From the NCBI RefSeq assembly GCF_001975985.1, contig NZ_MTQF01000006.1, positions 217,530 through 281,529 of the forward strand: a DNA stretch of 64,000 bases. Direction: 5' to 3'. Below are positions 17,273 through 25,992 of this stretch, one piece after another (position 1 is the first letter of the stretch; the number at the start of each line of letters is the position of its first letter). Source of the DNA: [Flexibacter] sp. ATCC 35103. Its GTDB lineage: Bacteria > Bacteroidota > Bacteroidia > Flavobacteriales > Flavobacteriaceae. The notes under the pieces were generated by a model. The model saw nothing but the letters and a program-made list of their open reading frames with translations, was not told the origin of the DNA and made no database searches. Position numbers and translations under genes: made by a program.

Positions 17273-20200
17273 TTATAATTTTAAAGTTGCTCCGAAACTG
17301 AACGTTCTCGAAGTTGGATAACTAGCGTAATCAATACCTATAGATTGGTTTCCTCCGTTAGATTTCGGGCTGTTGATCAACGGATCGTAACCTGTATAAT
17401 TCGTAATCGTAAGTAAGTTTTGACCTGTTACATAAAGTGTTAACCCGTTTAACCAGTTTACTCCTTTTAGATCAAAATTGTAACCAATACGTGCAGTATT
17501 CAATCTGATAAAATCTGATTTTTCTAAGAATAATGTTGATAGAGTTGGCGCGTTTGTTGCATTTGCACCAGATTCATAATATCCTGTAGCAACATTTCGG
17601 TCAGAAGCCAGGTTGTTTATATTTAAGGCATTCAATCCTGTATTATTCAATAAATAACCTCCGGTTTGACCAATGATAGAGAATGAAAATGTAAAGTTTT
17701 TGTATCTCATATCACTATTAAATCCGTAGTAAAAAGTTGGTAACGCCCCTTCGATAATGATTCTGTCGCTGTTATCAATTTTACCGTCTCCGTTTTGATC
17801 TTTAAAAATATTTCCTCCCTTACTATCAAAACCAATATGCTCCAGCAAATAAAAAGAACCCGCTGCATAACCGCTTTTGTAAATATTAGCATTGACCCCT
17901 GATTGTCCAGGTCCTGAAATAGTTCCTGTCAGGATTTCTGAAACCGGTAAATCTTCAATTATATTTTTTAAGGTTGCCCCGTTCATATCGACATTCCAGG
18001 TAAAATTTTTAGTATCAACTAATTTTGACCCTAACATAAATTCAAAACCTTTGTTAACGATTTTTCCGTCGATATTTGTCCAAACTGTTGTTGTTGGTTT
18101 TAAAGGACTTGAAGGAACGTTTAAGATTGCATCTGTAGTTGTTTTGTTGAAGTAATCAAGAGTTCCGTACAATTTATCACCCCATAAATTGAAGTCTAAA
18201 CCTAAATTGTATTGTGTAACTACTTCCCATTTTAAATCAGGATTTGCAGTTCTGGTTACAGAAACTCCGTTTACCAGAGCCAAATCATCATATAAATAAT
18301 ATCCGTCAGGACCAGACAAAGAGTAACTTGCCTTTGTTAGTTTGTTTTGCACTTCCTGATTTCCTGTTTGTCCCCAGCTCGCTCTTAGCTTTAAGTTGTT
18401 TATAGCCGTTACGTTTTCTAGGAAACTTTCTTTAAAAACATTCCATCCTAAAGCAAATGAAGGAAAGTAACCGTATTTGTTATTGTCACCAAAACGAGTC
18501 GAACCGTCAGCTCTCATAGAAGCTGTTAATAGGTATTTATCGTTGAAAGTATAATTTAATCTTCCAAAGTAAGACTGCAACTCATTTTCCTGAGCATAAC
18601 CCGTAGTTCCGGATTGTGTTCCTGCAAAACCAGGATTAATAGATGGTTTGATACCAACACCTTGAGCAGAGATTCCGTCGATACTGAAACTTGTTCCTGA
18701 TCTTTCGAATTTTTGATAAGAGAAACCTCCCAAAACCTCAAATTTATGTTTATCCAGCAATAAATTATATGTCAGATAATGCTCGATTAAAGAGTTCTTT
18801 GAATCTAAATTATTTTGAACATATTTCCCTTTTGGATTCAAATCTGTTACGTTAGGATAAATTGTCGTGTTTCTTTCTGCTGTAGAACGATCGATACCAA
18901 TATTTAATTTATATTCTAATCCGTCAATAATTCTTAACGAAGCTTCAAGATTTCCTAAAACTCTAAGCGTACGCGTTTGATCCTCATAAATACTCAATAA
19001 ATAAGCAGGATTGTAATGCGCATTCATATTAAAGTTGGTATACTTTCCGTTAGCATCAAAAACTGATCTAGTTGGGTTTGCCATCAAAGTATGTACAATC
19101 AACTGACCGTTTGAACCTCCGTCATCACTGGTAGGAACTCCATCATCTTTAGTTTCACTAGCCGTAAGATTCACTTTTACTTTTAAGCGTTTGTTATCCA
19201 GAAAAGATTCGGCAGCATTAATTCTGCCTGACATACGTTTAAAATTACTGTTGCGAATAATACCTTCCTGATCCATCTGCGCAATAGAAGCATAATAGTT
19301 TCCAGATTCTGTTTGTTTAGAAAAAGACAAAGCATTATTTTTTGTCACTGCAGTTCTGTAAATTACATCTTGCCAATCTGTGTTTCCGCCATGATCAAAA
19401 GCTGGTTCTTTAATTGCGCCTCTATATTGGCTTGCACTTAAAACATCCAGTTTATTTGCTACAGTCGAAAGTCCTGTATAAGTATCAAAAGTCAAAGTTC
19501 CTTCGCCTTTAGATCCTTTTTTAGTCGTCACTAAAACAACTCCGTTAGATCCTCTTGCACCATAAATAGCTGCTGCAGAGGCATCTTTAAGAACTGTAAT
19601 AGATTCGATATCACTACTGTTCAAAAAGTTCAACGGGTTTTTTGCTGCAGATGCACCAAAACCAACATTTGTTCCTGATGGACTCACATCGTCGTTTGCC
19701 AACGGAACACCATCGACTACGAACAAAGGAGTACTTCCGCTTCTTATAGATCCAACTCCACGAATCGTAACATTTACACCTGCTCCAGGTTCTCCGCTTG
19801 TACTTACAACACGAACTCCGGCCACTTTTCCTTGTAATAAATTATCAGGCGAAATATTGATTCCCTGTTTAAAATTTGCTGCCTGAAGTTGCGTAACAGC
19901 TCCAGTCACATCTTTTTTAGATTGTTTACCGTAACCTACAACCAAAACCTCGTTTAGCTCAGCTGTATTGGGCTCTAACTGAATGGTCATAAAACTATTT
20001 TGTACCACAACTGTTTTCGTTTTATATCCCATGTACGAAACCTCAATTGTTTTTCCTTCACCAACGGTAATTTCGAATTCTCCGTCGAAATTAGAAACTG
20101 TAGAGTTTGTAGAACTCGTTTCCATAATTGTTGCGCCAGGAATTGGCACTTTGTTTTCGTCAACGATTTTTCCTTTTACTTTAACCCTTTCAACTACTTT

Positions 20201-20557
20201 ATTACTAACTGTTTTAGGAGCAATTGTTTTCTGGATTAAAACTAATTTACCGTTGATACTGTAATTGAAACTTGCTTTTTTAGATAAATCACTTAAAATA
20301 AAAGCAATAGATTCGTTTGTGTAATTTACGGTATAAACAGTATTGTCAGCAATAACAGCTTGTCCGTAACTAAATTTATAGTCCGTTTGCTGTGTCAATT
20401 TTGAAAAAATAGAAACAAGAGTTGCTTTTTCTATTTTATTTTTTACTTTTGATTCTCCTGAAAAATTAGTTTTACTGTAACCGCTTTGAACGGCCAGTAA
20501 CGCCAGTACTAAAAAGACAATTCTCTTTAGATTTAAATAGGTAAGTTTAAAATACAT
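17273..20557 (-). CDS. SusC/RagA-family TonB-dependent receptor with STN signalling domain
   Basis: A 1094-aa outer-membrane transporter. After a signal peptide (about 1-28) comes an STN/secretin-like domain (about 45-115, TLVSIFSKLTQQTDYKF...). This is followed by a carboxypeptidase-regulatory-like beta domain (about 128-210, GKIVDENKVPIPGATIMET), a TonB-box region (NEVLVVGYGKQSKK), the plug (about 215-335, VRVVSTSGEPGAGVNVTIRG, DASAAAIYGARGSNGVVLVTT) and a 22-strand-type barrel to the terminal SFGATLKL. The STN domain indicates trans-envelope signalling to the FecR anti-sigma factor encoded just upstream, which would induce this operon when substrate binds. Confidence 0.96.
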   Translation of the reverse strand: MYFKLTYLNLKRIVFLVLALLAVQSGYSKTNFSGESKVKNKIEKATLVSIFSKLTQQTDYKFSYGQAVIADNTVYTVNYTNESIAFILSDLSKKASFNYSINGKLVLIQKTIAPKTVSNKVVERVKVKGKIVDENKVPIPGATIMETSSTNSTVSNFDGEFEITVGEGKTIEVSYMGYKTKTVVVQNSFMTIQLEPNTAELNEVLVVGYGKQSKKDVTGAVTQLQAANFKQGINISPDNLLQGKVAGVRVVSTSGEPGAGVNVTIRGVGSIRSGSTPLFVVDGVPLANDDVSPSGTNVGFGASAAKNPLNFLNSSDIESITVLKDASAAAIYGARGSNGVVLVTTKKGSKGEGTLTFDTYTGLSTVANKLDVLSASQYRGAIKEPAFDHGGNTDWQDVIYRTAVTKNNALSFSKQTESGNYYASIAQMDQEGIIRNSNFKRMSGRINAAESFLDNKRLKVKVNLTASETKDDGVPTSDDGGSNGQLIVHTLMANPTRSVFDANGKYTNFNMNAHYNPAYLLSIYEDQTRTLRVLGNLEASLRIIDGLEYKLNIGIDRSTAERNTTIYPNVTDLNPKGKYVQNNLDSKNSLIEHYLTYNLLLDKHKFEVLGGFSYQKFERSGTSFSIDGISAQGVGIKPSINPGFAGTQSGTTGYAQENELQSYFGRLNYTFNDKYLLTASMRADGSTRFGDNNKYGYFPSFALGWNVFKESFLENVTAINNLKLRASWGQTGNQEVQNKLTKASYSLSGPDGYYLYDDLALVNGVSVTRTANPDLKWEVVTQYNLGLDFNLWGDKLYGTLDYFNKTTTDAILNVPSSPLKPTTTVWTNIDGKIVNKGFEFMLGSKLVDTKNFTWNVDMNGATLKNIIEDLPVSEILTGTISGPGQSGVNANIYKSGYAAGSFYLLEHIGFDSKGGNIFKDQNGDGKIDNSDRIIIEGALPTFYYGFNSDMRYKNFTFSFSIIGQTGGYLLNNTGLNALNINNLASDRNVATGYYESGANATNAPTLSTLFLEKSDFIRLNTARIGYNFDLKGVNWLNGLTLYVTGQNLLTITNYTGYDPLINSPKSNGGNQSIGIDYASYPTSRTFSFGATLKL

Positions 20558-20599
20558 GATTTAAGTTATTGGTTTTTTTACGATACTTAATGATAATTG

Positions 20600-20629
20600 G
20601 CAGTTGTTCTCAGCAACTGCTTTTTTTTG
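20600..20629 (+). other. Hairpin between fecR and susC, T-tract on the opposite strand
   Basis: GCAGTTG (20600-20606) and CAACTGC (20614-20620) form a stem, followed on the plus strand by eight T. The genes here run on the minus strand, so the T tract is on the wrong side for a terminator of fecR. It may be an antisense terminator or a structure in the 5' leader of susC. Confidence 0.55.
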
Positions 20630-20633
20630 TTTT

Positions 20634-21593
20634 TTAATCCACTCTTACTATTTCGCCATAAACTTTAAATTTTAGGTTTGTGATATAATTTATTTGCTGC
20701 AGAATACTTTCTAACGTCGCATCCTTTTTAATGAATACCGTTAGCGGAGTTGCCAATACACGCTCGTCATTGTATTGAAATAAAACACCGTATTTATATT
20801 GTAAAATGGTAATTACCTGTTTTAGCGTAGTTTGATTTAAGGTAATATCTGTATTGTACCAATTGACCAAAAAGGATTTATCTGCCAGTTGTTTGGTTAA
20901 TTTTTCAGCTGTAAACAAGGCTTCTTCGTTTGGAACCAGATCAACGCTTTGCCCTTTTGCAGAAACATTTACTTTTCCGGTTACAACAATTACTTCACAT
21001 TTTGATTTTGATAACTGGATGTGAAAGGACGTTCCCACAACTTTTGTTTTTATTTCGCCTGAACTAATAATAAAAGGATGTGTTTTGTCTTTGGCCACTT
21101 CAAAAAATGCATTCCCTTTTAGTAAAGAAACTTTTCTTTCGTCGCCCATAAATTTTTCAGGATACTGAAATGATGAATTTGCTGCCAGATAAATTTTCGA
21201 GCCGTCACTTAATTCGATAGATTTGGGGGTATCTGACGTTTTAAATGAGACTTGTTTTTCGGCTGTAACGTTTGGTGTATATAAAAATCCTAAACCAACC
21301 AAAAAAAGAATACTGGCAGCTGCCATATATTTTAAATAAGGATTAAAAGATTTCTTTTTCCCTATTCTAATTTGAATATTGTCGTATATATTTTGAGAAA
21401 CTTCATTTGGGTTTCCCATCGAAGTTTCGTCCCAATTTGAGTTTTGATATTCGTTTAAAGCAAAATCATTCAATAGATTTTCTTCTGCTTCAGATGTTTT
21501 ATTTCGGGAACTTTTATCTATTAAATGTTCTAAGCTATGCTTGATTCTTTTTATCATAATACTTGTTATTACCAATAAGTACCAGAATTGCAA
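20634..21593 (-). CDS. FecR-family anti-sigma factor
   Basis: A 319-aa inner-membrane anti-sigma factor. A cytosolic N-terminal region (about 15-80) is followed by a membrane segment (about 88-107, YMAAASILFLVGLGFLY). The periplasmic FecR domain reads ...IELSDGSKIYLAANSSFQYP, LLKGNAFFEVAKDKTHPF, TKVVGTSFHIQ; the Bacteroidota C-terminal DUF4974-like domain (TDITLNQTTLKQVITILQ...) closes the protein. It relays the signal from the STN domain of the SusC receptor to the sigma factor at 21641, which is 47 bases upstream on the same strand. The first ATG gives an 11-residue leader; residue 12 (ATG, MIKRIKHSLEHL) is a likely alternative start. Confidence 0.93.
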   Translation of the reverse strand: MQFWYLLVITSIMIKRIKHSLEHLIDKSSRNKTSEAEENLLNDFALNEYQNSNWDETSMGNPNEVSQNIYDNIQIRIGKKKSFNPYLKYMAAASILFLVGLGFLYTPNVTAEKQVSFKTSDTPKSIELSDGSKIYLAANSSFQYPEKFMGDERKVSLLKGNAFFEVAKDKTHPFIISSGEIKTKVVGTSFHIQLSKSKCEVIVVTGKVNVSAKGQSVDLVPNEEALFTAEKLTKQLADKSFLVNWYNTDITLNQTTLKQVITILQYKYGVLFQYNDERVLATPLTVFIKKDATLESILQQINYITNLKFKVYGEIVRVD

Positions 21594-21640
21594 AATCGTA
21601 CTATGGAGAAATATTATGAAACCATTAACAGAAAGTTATC

Positions 21641-22165
21641 TTAAAACTTTTGATTCAATATAATGAATGGAGCAAGCCAGGCAAGATCTTTCAAGCCTTC
21701 GCGCAATTGTTTTAAAGCTGATGAAATTTGGTTTTTCACCGTTTGTTTCGAAATTCCAAGTTCTTCTGCAATCTGATCGATTGACATGTCCTGAAATTTA
21801 TACATTAGTAAAACCTCTTTTCGTTTCTCCGGAAGTTTATCTAATAAGGAATAAAGTAAATCTGTTAATTCAGGATCGATCGAGCTGAAATTATCAATAA
21901 TATAATCTTCGAATTTATCTTCGAGAATCGTCTTGTCAAACCTATTATTTTGATAATGTTTGAAAACCTGATTTTTTACCGCACGAAACAAATAAGGTTC
22001 GATCGCATGAATATTCAAGTCATCTTTTCGTTCCCATAAATCAATAAATACATCCTGAACAATGTTCTGTGCCAAGTCTTTATCCTGAGTCATCGTATAC
22101 GAAAAAGCATTTAGCTTTTTCCAGTAATCGTTATACGTTTTTTCAAATATTTCAGGATTCTTCAT
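21641..22165 (-). CDS. ECF RNA polymerase sigma factor
   Basis: A 174-aa extracytoplasmic-function sigma factor. Region 2 is visible as YWKKLNAFSYTMTQDKDLAQNIVQDVFIDLW, cut by a short linker, and region 4 as LPEKRKEVLLMYKFQDMSIDQIAEELGISKQTVKNQISSAL in two stretches. It is of the Bacteroidota FecI-like group that pairs with FecR and a SusC receptor, as found directly downstream. It likely directs transcription of the susCD pair at 20557-15497. Confidence 0.94.
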   Translation of the reverse strand: MKNPEIFEKTYNDYWKKLNAFSYTMTQDKDLAQNIVQDVFIDLWERKDDLNIHAIEPYLFRAVKNQVFKHYQNNRFDKTILEDKFEDYIIDNFSSIDPELTDLLYSLLDKLPEKRKEVLLMYKFQDMSIDQIAEELGISKQTVKNQISSALKQLREGLKDLAWLAPFIILNQKF

Positions 22166-22434
22166 AACAAAATTGGGGACTGTTTCGTGATGTAAAATAA
22201 TAAAATGTTATACCAATGTTTTTTTCCTGAAGGTTAACTTTAAATTAAGGAATGAATTCTTTTGCTTTATTAATACTACTTTTTTGATCTAAAAATGACA
22301 CTGGGTTTGCGATTTCTTTTTCTTAAACTAACATAAAAATCAGATGTTGATTCTACTTTAGTATTCTCAAAAAAGGCAAACTTCTCATTTGTCAAATCCC
22401 CTCTTCTATTTCAGTAATTCTTATTCAAACAATT

Positions 22435-23496
22435 ATGAAACAAACTCTGTTTACATTATTAATTGCCGGTGCCGCAATTAGTAATTCTAATGCCCAAGGC
22501 GACAATTTAAAGATCAATCAAATTCAGGTAATTGGTTCTCACAATAGTTACCGCCAGAATATTGAACCGGATTTATACAATTTTATTCAGGCAAAAGATA
22601 CTTCACGTTCTCTGAAAGGATTGCAATACACGCATATTCCAATTACTGATCAATTGAATAAAGGTTTAAGAAATCTGGAAATTGATGTTCAGGCAGATCC
22701 TAAAGGCGGCAAATATGTTCACCCAAAAGGATTGGATATTGCTAAATCAGAAAAAGCTTATGACCCGAACGGAGAGATGAAAAAACCGGGTTTTAAAGTT
22801 TTTCATATGATCGATATTGATTTTAGAACCTCTTGTTATACGCTTCAAAATTGTCTTGCCGAATTAAAAAAATGGTCTGATGCCAATCCGGATCACGTTC
22901 CGGTTTTTATTACGCTGGAACCAAAAGATGATGACAGTTTTCTAGGTACAAAAGCAGAGAAATTTACACCCGAATTATTTGATGCCTTAGATGCAGAACT
23001 TCGTAAAGGTTTAGGAGATAAATTGATTACTCCCGATATGGTGCGAGGAAAATACAAAACGCTGGAAGAAGCGGTATTGCATAATAATTGGCCAACGCTG
23101 AAAAAAGCAAAAGGTAAATTTTTATTTATTTTGGATAATAATGGGGCCAAAAGAGATTTGTATGCCCAAAACCATCCATCCTTAAAAGGCCGTGCCGTTT
23201 TTATCAACGCTGATCCTGGAAAACCCGAAGCTGCAACATTATTCAGAAACAACTCTGAAGATCCTGAAATCAGCGATTTAGTAAAAAAAGGATATATAAT
23301 AAGAACCAGAGCCGACTCTGATACTAAAGAAGCCCGCGCAAATGATTATACGCATTTTGAAGCAGCCAAAAAATCCGGTGCACAAGTCATTACAACCGAT
23401 TATTATTTGCCAAGCACTTTATTCAATTCTCCTTATCAGATAAAATATGATGATGGAACTTATGTGAGAGTTGATCCTGTAAATGGAGCTGAGTAA
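22435..23496 (+). CDS. Secreted PI-PLC-like phosphodiesterase (Ca2+-dependent PLC type)
   Basis: A 353-aa exported protein (signal peptide 1-20, NSNAQGD) of the PLC-like phosphodiesterase TIM-barrel fold. The first catalytic His is H36 in QVIGSHNSYRQN. The acid pair is in RNLEIDVQADPKGGKY and the second His in KVFHMIDIDFRTSCYT. This pattern matches the Ca2+-dependent phosphoinositide-specific phospholipase C-like group (Streptomyces type). It may cleave phosphatidylinositol or glycerophosphodiesters outside the cell. It is convergent with the metallophosphoesterase gene, and the sigma-FecR-SusCD operon lies on its other side. Confidence 0.85.
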   Translation: MKQTLFTLLIAGAAISNSNAQGDNLKINQIQVIGSHNSYRQNIEPDLYNFIQAKDTSRSLKGLQYTHIPITDQLNKGLRNLEIDVQADPKGGKYVHPKGLDIAKSEKAYDPNGEMKKPGFKVFHMIDIDFRTSCYTLQNCLAELKKWSDANPDHVPVFITLEPKDDDSFLGTKAEKFTPELFDALDAELRKGLGDKLITPDMVRGKYKTLEEAVLHNNWPTLKKAKGKFLFILDNNGAKRDLYAQNHPSLKGRAVFINADPGKPEAATLFRNNSEDPEISDLVKKGYIIRTRADSDTKEARANDYTHFEAAKKSGAQVITTDYYLPSTLFNSPYQIKYDDGTYVRVDPVNGAE

Positions 23497-23500
23497 GTTT

Positions 23501-23530
23501 TCAGTCTCAGTATTCAGTCTCAGTATTCAG
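23501..23530. repeat. Short tandem repeat, 13-base unit
   Basis: Two full copies of TCAGTCTCAGTAT and a partial third start 4 bases after the PLC-like gene stop. Seen directly; no function apparent. Confidence 0.8.
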
Positions 23531-23543
23531 TTTTTGGGGTTAA

Positions 23544-23572
23544 ACCTGACAGGTTTTAAAAACCTGTCAGGT
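23544..23572. repeat. Dispersed palindrome, copy 1 (ACCTGACAGG type), likely terminator
   Basis: A near-perfect palindrome with 14-base arms (ACCTGACAGGTTTT and its complement) around one central base. It lies between two convergent genes. Related copies occur at 41687-41719 and 49885-49917, so it is a dispersed element. The strong stem with an A/T core could terminate transcription in both directions. Confidence 0.8.
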
Positions 23573-23686
23573 CTACTTTATCGATTTCCGAGTGTGATTT
23601 CTCATTCTTCGAAATGACAAAATAAAAAAATCCGTTTAAATCTGCGTTTTCGCTTTAGCGAATCAGCGTCATCCGTGTTCTATTTC

Positions 23687-25630
23687 TCATTTCAAACTTT
23701 TAATCTCGCCACTCTTTAAATCTACACTAAAATGATCTGCCGGAACTTCGTGCATGAATTTATTAAAGATCATCAGAAACAATCGCATTTGGTTTTGCAG
23801 CACTTTTTCTTTTGATGCCCCTTCTTTATGATTTTCAAAAAACAATTGAGATATTAGTTTGTATTGTTTTGCCCTTGCGGTTCCCACATCAGCTAAAGCA
23901 AGTTCATCGGCACTTCTAAAACGGTAGAAATCTACCAGCAAATCATAACCTGTCCAATTGAAATCTTGTTTTTTTAGCTTATTTTCTGTTAGAAATTTCT
24001 CTGCTTTATCTTCAGCTTCTGTCCATTGTTTTTTGAAATTTTCCTTGTTTTTCAGGATCTCATCAAAATCTTTATCAGATTGAATATTAGCCAGAACCAA
24101 TAAATCTTCACCAGAAACATTCAATATAAAATTCTTGAAAGCTGAAGGCCAATCATCAGCTAAAAATCTTAAACGAATCAATTCCTTCAGGTGAAAATCT
24201 GTGAAATCGTGATAATTTTTTGTTTTCAGGATCTCTTTATTCCAAATGTCTTTTGTCTTTTGGCTTTGCAGGAATTTATATTCCATTTTGTACAAATCAA
24301 AAAGTTCGTCATATCCCGGAACCTCATCGATTGTAATGGTTTGAATATCGACCAGATTATCTTTTTTGATCGTTAATAATTTATACGCCGGAATATATGC
24401 TGCCAGCGATGGCGTCTGGATATTAACCAAAGTATTTCCTTTTGCCGTGGTTCTGGTTCCGGTATCGTTAATATGCATGTGTCCGCCAAAGTGAATCTTC
24501 AATCCTGCATCTGCAAAAACCTGCGCCACTTCTTCAACCGGAACGCGGTTCAATTGCCATTTATTTGGTCCAAGAAGTTCTTTTATTTCTGCAGAAGCGT
24601 CGTCATTAAAATCAATCATGGGAAAATGACTAAAAGCAATCAGGATTTTACCTTGTTGTCTGGCTTGCTCCGAAATTTCTTCTACCCATTTTATAAGGTG
24701 TTTTTTATTCGAAAGTACATTATTATATCCCGTACTGGCTTCTGAATAACTTTTAGAATCTTTGGGATCGCTATCGTTTTTCTTCGGAATATAAACATTG
24801 CCGTCAATCGACATTAACCAAAGTCCGTCAACAGGTTCAACGACATAACTCACATCCGGAACTTCAAATCCCGGTGCAACATTATAAACGCGATTTGATA
24901 ATAAAGCGGCTTGTGAGGCTTTTTCGAAACTATAATCCTGATTGGTATAAGTAGAAAATGGAGTTGCCCAGAATTTGTATTTTTTGTTTGGATAAAAACC
25001 AAAGTTTTTCAGATTGTCAGTGATTCCTAAATAACCCATTTTAGCAATATCGGCAGTAATAACTACAGGCTGTTCGATTGTTAAGTTTGGCGTATACAGG
25101 CCGACTTTGCTATAAATGGGTTGACTTTTTCCTTCTTTTCCTAAAAAATCTTCTTTACCGGATTCTTGTGCAAAAGGCCCAACAGGATCGTGATTTCCTG
25201 TAGTGATGAAAAACTCTATATTGTATTTTTTTCTGTATTGATCTAAGATTTTCTCTAATCCTTTTACGTGAATTGGCTGACCATCATCTGTGTAATCTCC
25301 CGGAAGTGCCACATATTTTATCTTTCTTTTTGCGATATCTTCTAGAGCGGCTATAAAAGCAAAATAGTTTTCATTGAAAATTCGGGTCGAATGCAACTGA
25401 GACGCCATTGTTCTAATTAACGTATATTTTCCGGTTTTCGTATTCAGAATGCCCTTATAATCGTTATCAGAAAATGTTCCGAATAGATCCTGCAAGTGAA
25501 CATCAGATAAAAATGCAACCTGAACGCCTTCGAGATTCTTTTGTTTTTGTGCCGAAATACCAGCATTCAATAAAATAAAAAACAGAAAAGTAAAACAATA
25601 TTTATAAGGAGAATTAATTTTAGAAATCAT
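23687..25630 (-). CDS. Exported calcineurin-like metallophosphoesterase
   Basis: A 647-aa protein with a signal peptide (about 1-27, ending AGISAQK). The metallophosphoesterase signature is complete: VAFLSDVHLQD (D-x-H), LPGDYTDDG (GD), TTGNHDPVG (GNH), AFSHFPM and FGGHMHIND (GHxH). The C-terminal 200 residues are helical with no recognised domain. Such periplasmic phosphoesterases release phosphate from organic esters, including nucleotides and sphingomyelin-like lipids. It is convergent with the PI-PLC-like gene. Together they could dephosphorylate host or dead-cell lipids, but the substrate is unproven. Confidence 0.9.
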   Translation of the reverse strand: MISKINSPYKYCFTFLFFILLNAGISAQKQKNLEGVQVAFLSDVHLQDLFGTFSDNDYKGILNTKTGKYTLIRTMASQLHSTRIFNENYFAFIAALEDIAKRKIKYVALPGDYTDDGQPIHVKGLEKILDQYRKKYNIEFFITTGNHDPVGPFAQESGKEDFLGKEGKSQPIYSKVGLYTPNLTIEQPVVITADIAKMGYLGITDNLKNFGFYPNKKYKFWATPFSTYTNQDYSFEKASQAALLSNRVYNVAPGFEVPDVSYVVEPVDGLWLMSIDGNVYIPKKNDSDPKDSKSYSEASTGYNNVLSNKKHLIKWVEEISEQARQQGKILIAFSHFPMIDFNDDASAEIKELLGPNKWQLNRVPVEEVAQVFADAGLKIHFGGHMHINDTGTRTTAKGNTLVNIQTPSLAAYIPAYKLLTIKKDNLVDIQTITIDEVPGYDELFDLYKMEYKFLQSQKTKDIWNKEILKTKNYHDFTDFHLKELIRLRFLADDWPSAFKNFILNVSGEDLLVLANIQSDKDFDEILKNKENFKKQWTEAEDKAEKFLTENKLKKQDFNWTGYDLLVDFYRFRSADELALADVGTARAKQYKLISQLFFENHKEGASKEKVLQNQMRLFLMIFNKFMHEVPADHFSVDLKSGEIKSLK

Positions 25631-25992
25631 AGGTTAAGCTTTTGCAAATGAGATTAGGAACGTTTTTAAAACGATTTGCAATTTTATACATTAAAACCTG
25701 AAATAGTTTTATGGTAGTGTTACGGAATGATAATTTTTGTTGCTAACTGAGTGCTAGTTTTTTTAGTCTCGAAAAGTCGCGAAGGCGCAAAGTTTTTATT
25801 TTTTGTGATAAGTTGAATCAAATATAATTGCACACAAAGAATGATTGTGCAAGGTTAATAATTTTACTAGCGGAAAATAAAAAAACGGAAACCTGTATAA
25901 AAAAACAATCTTGCCATTTCTGACAAGATTGTGTTAACCTTTGTCAAATCTACAAGTTTGACAAAGGTTGAAATAAAAACAACTAACAACTA
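25631..25992. other. Intergenic region with two stacked hairpins
   Basis: 362 bases without a gene. It has a Bacteroidota-style 'AAGTCGCGAAGGCGCAAAGT' sequence at about 25777 (a near copy is at about 54918), then two hairpins downstream of the peptidase gene: 25905-25932 and 25936-25969. The rest is AT-rich with nothing recognised. Confidence 0.6.
25905..25969 (-). terminator. Double terminator of metallopeptidase 1
   Basis: The proximal hairpin has arms AACCTTTGTCAAA (25936-25948) and TTTGACAAAGGTT (25957-25969), 24 bases past the stop. The distal hairpin has arms ACAATCTTG (25905-25913) and CAAGATTGT (25924-25932), followed on the minus strand by a T run. The proximal hairpin and the 3' flank to the stop are repeated exactly after the paralogue at 29542. 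Confidence 0.8.
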
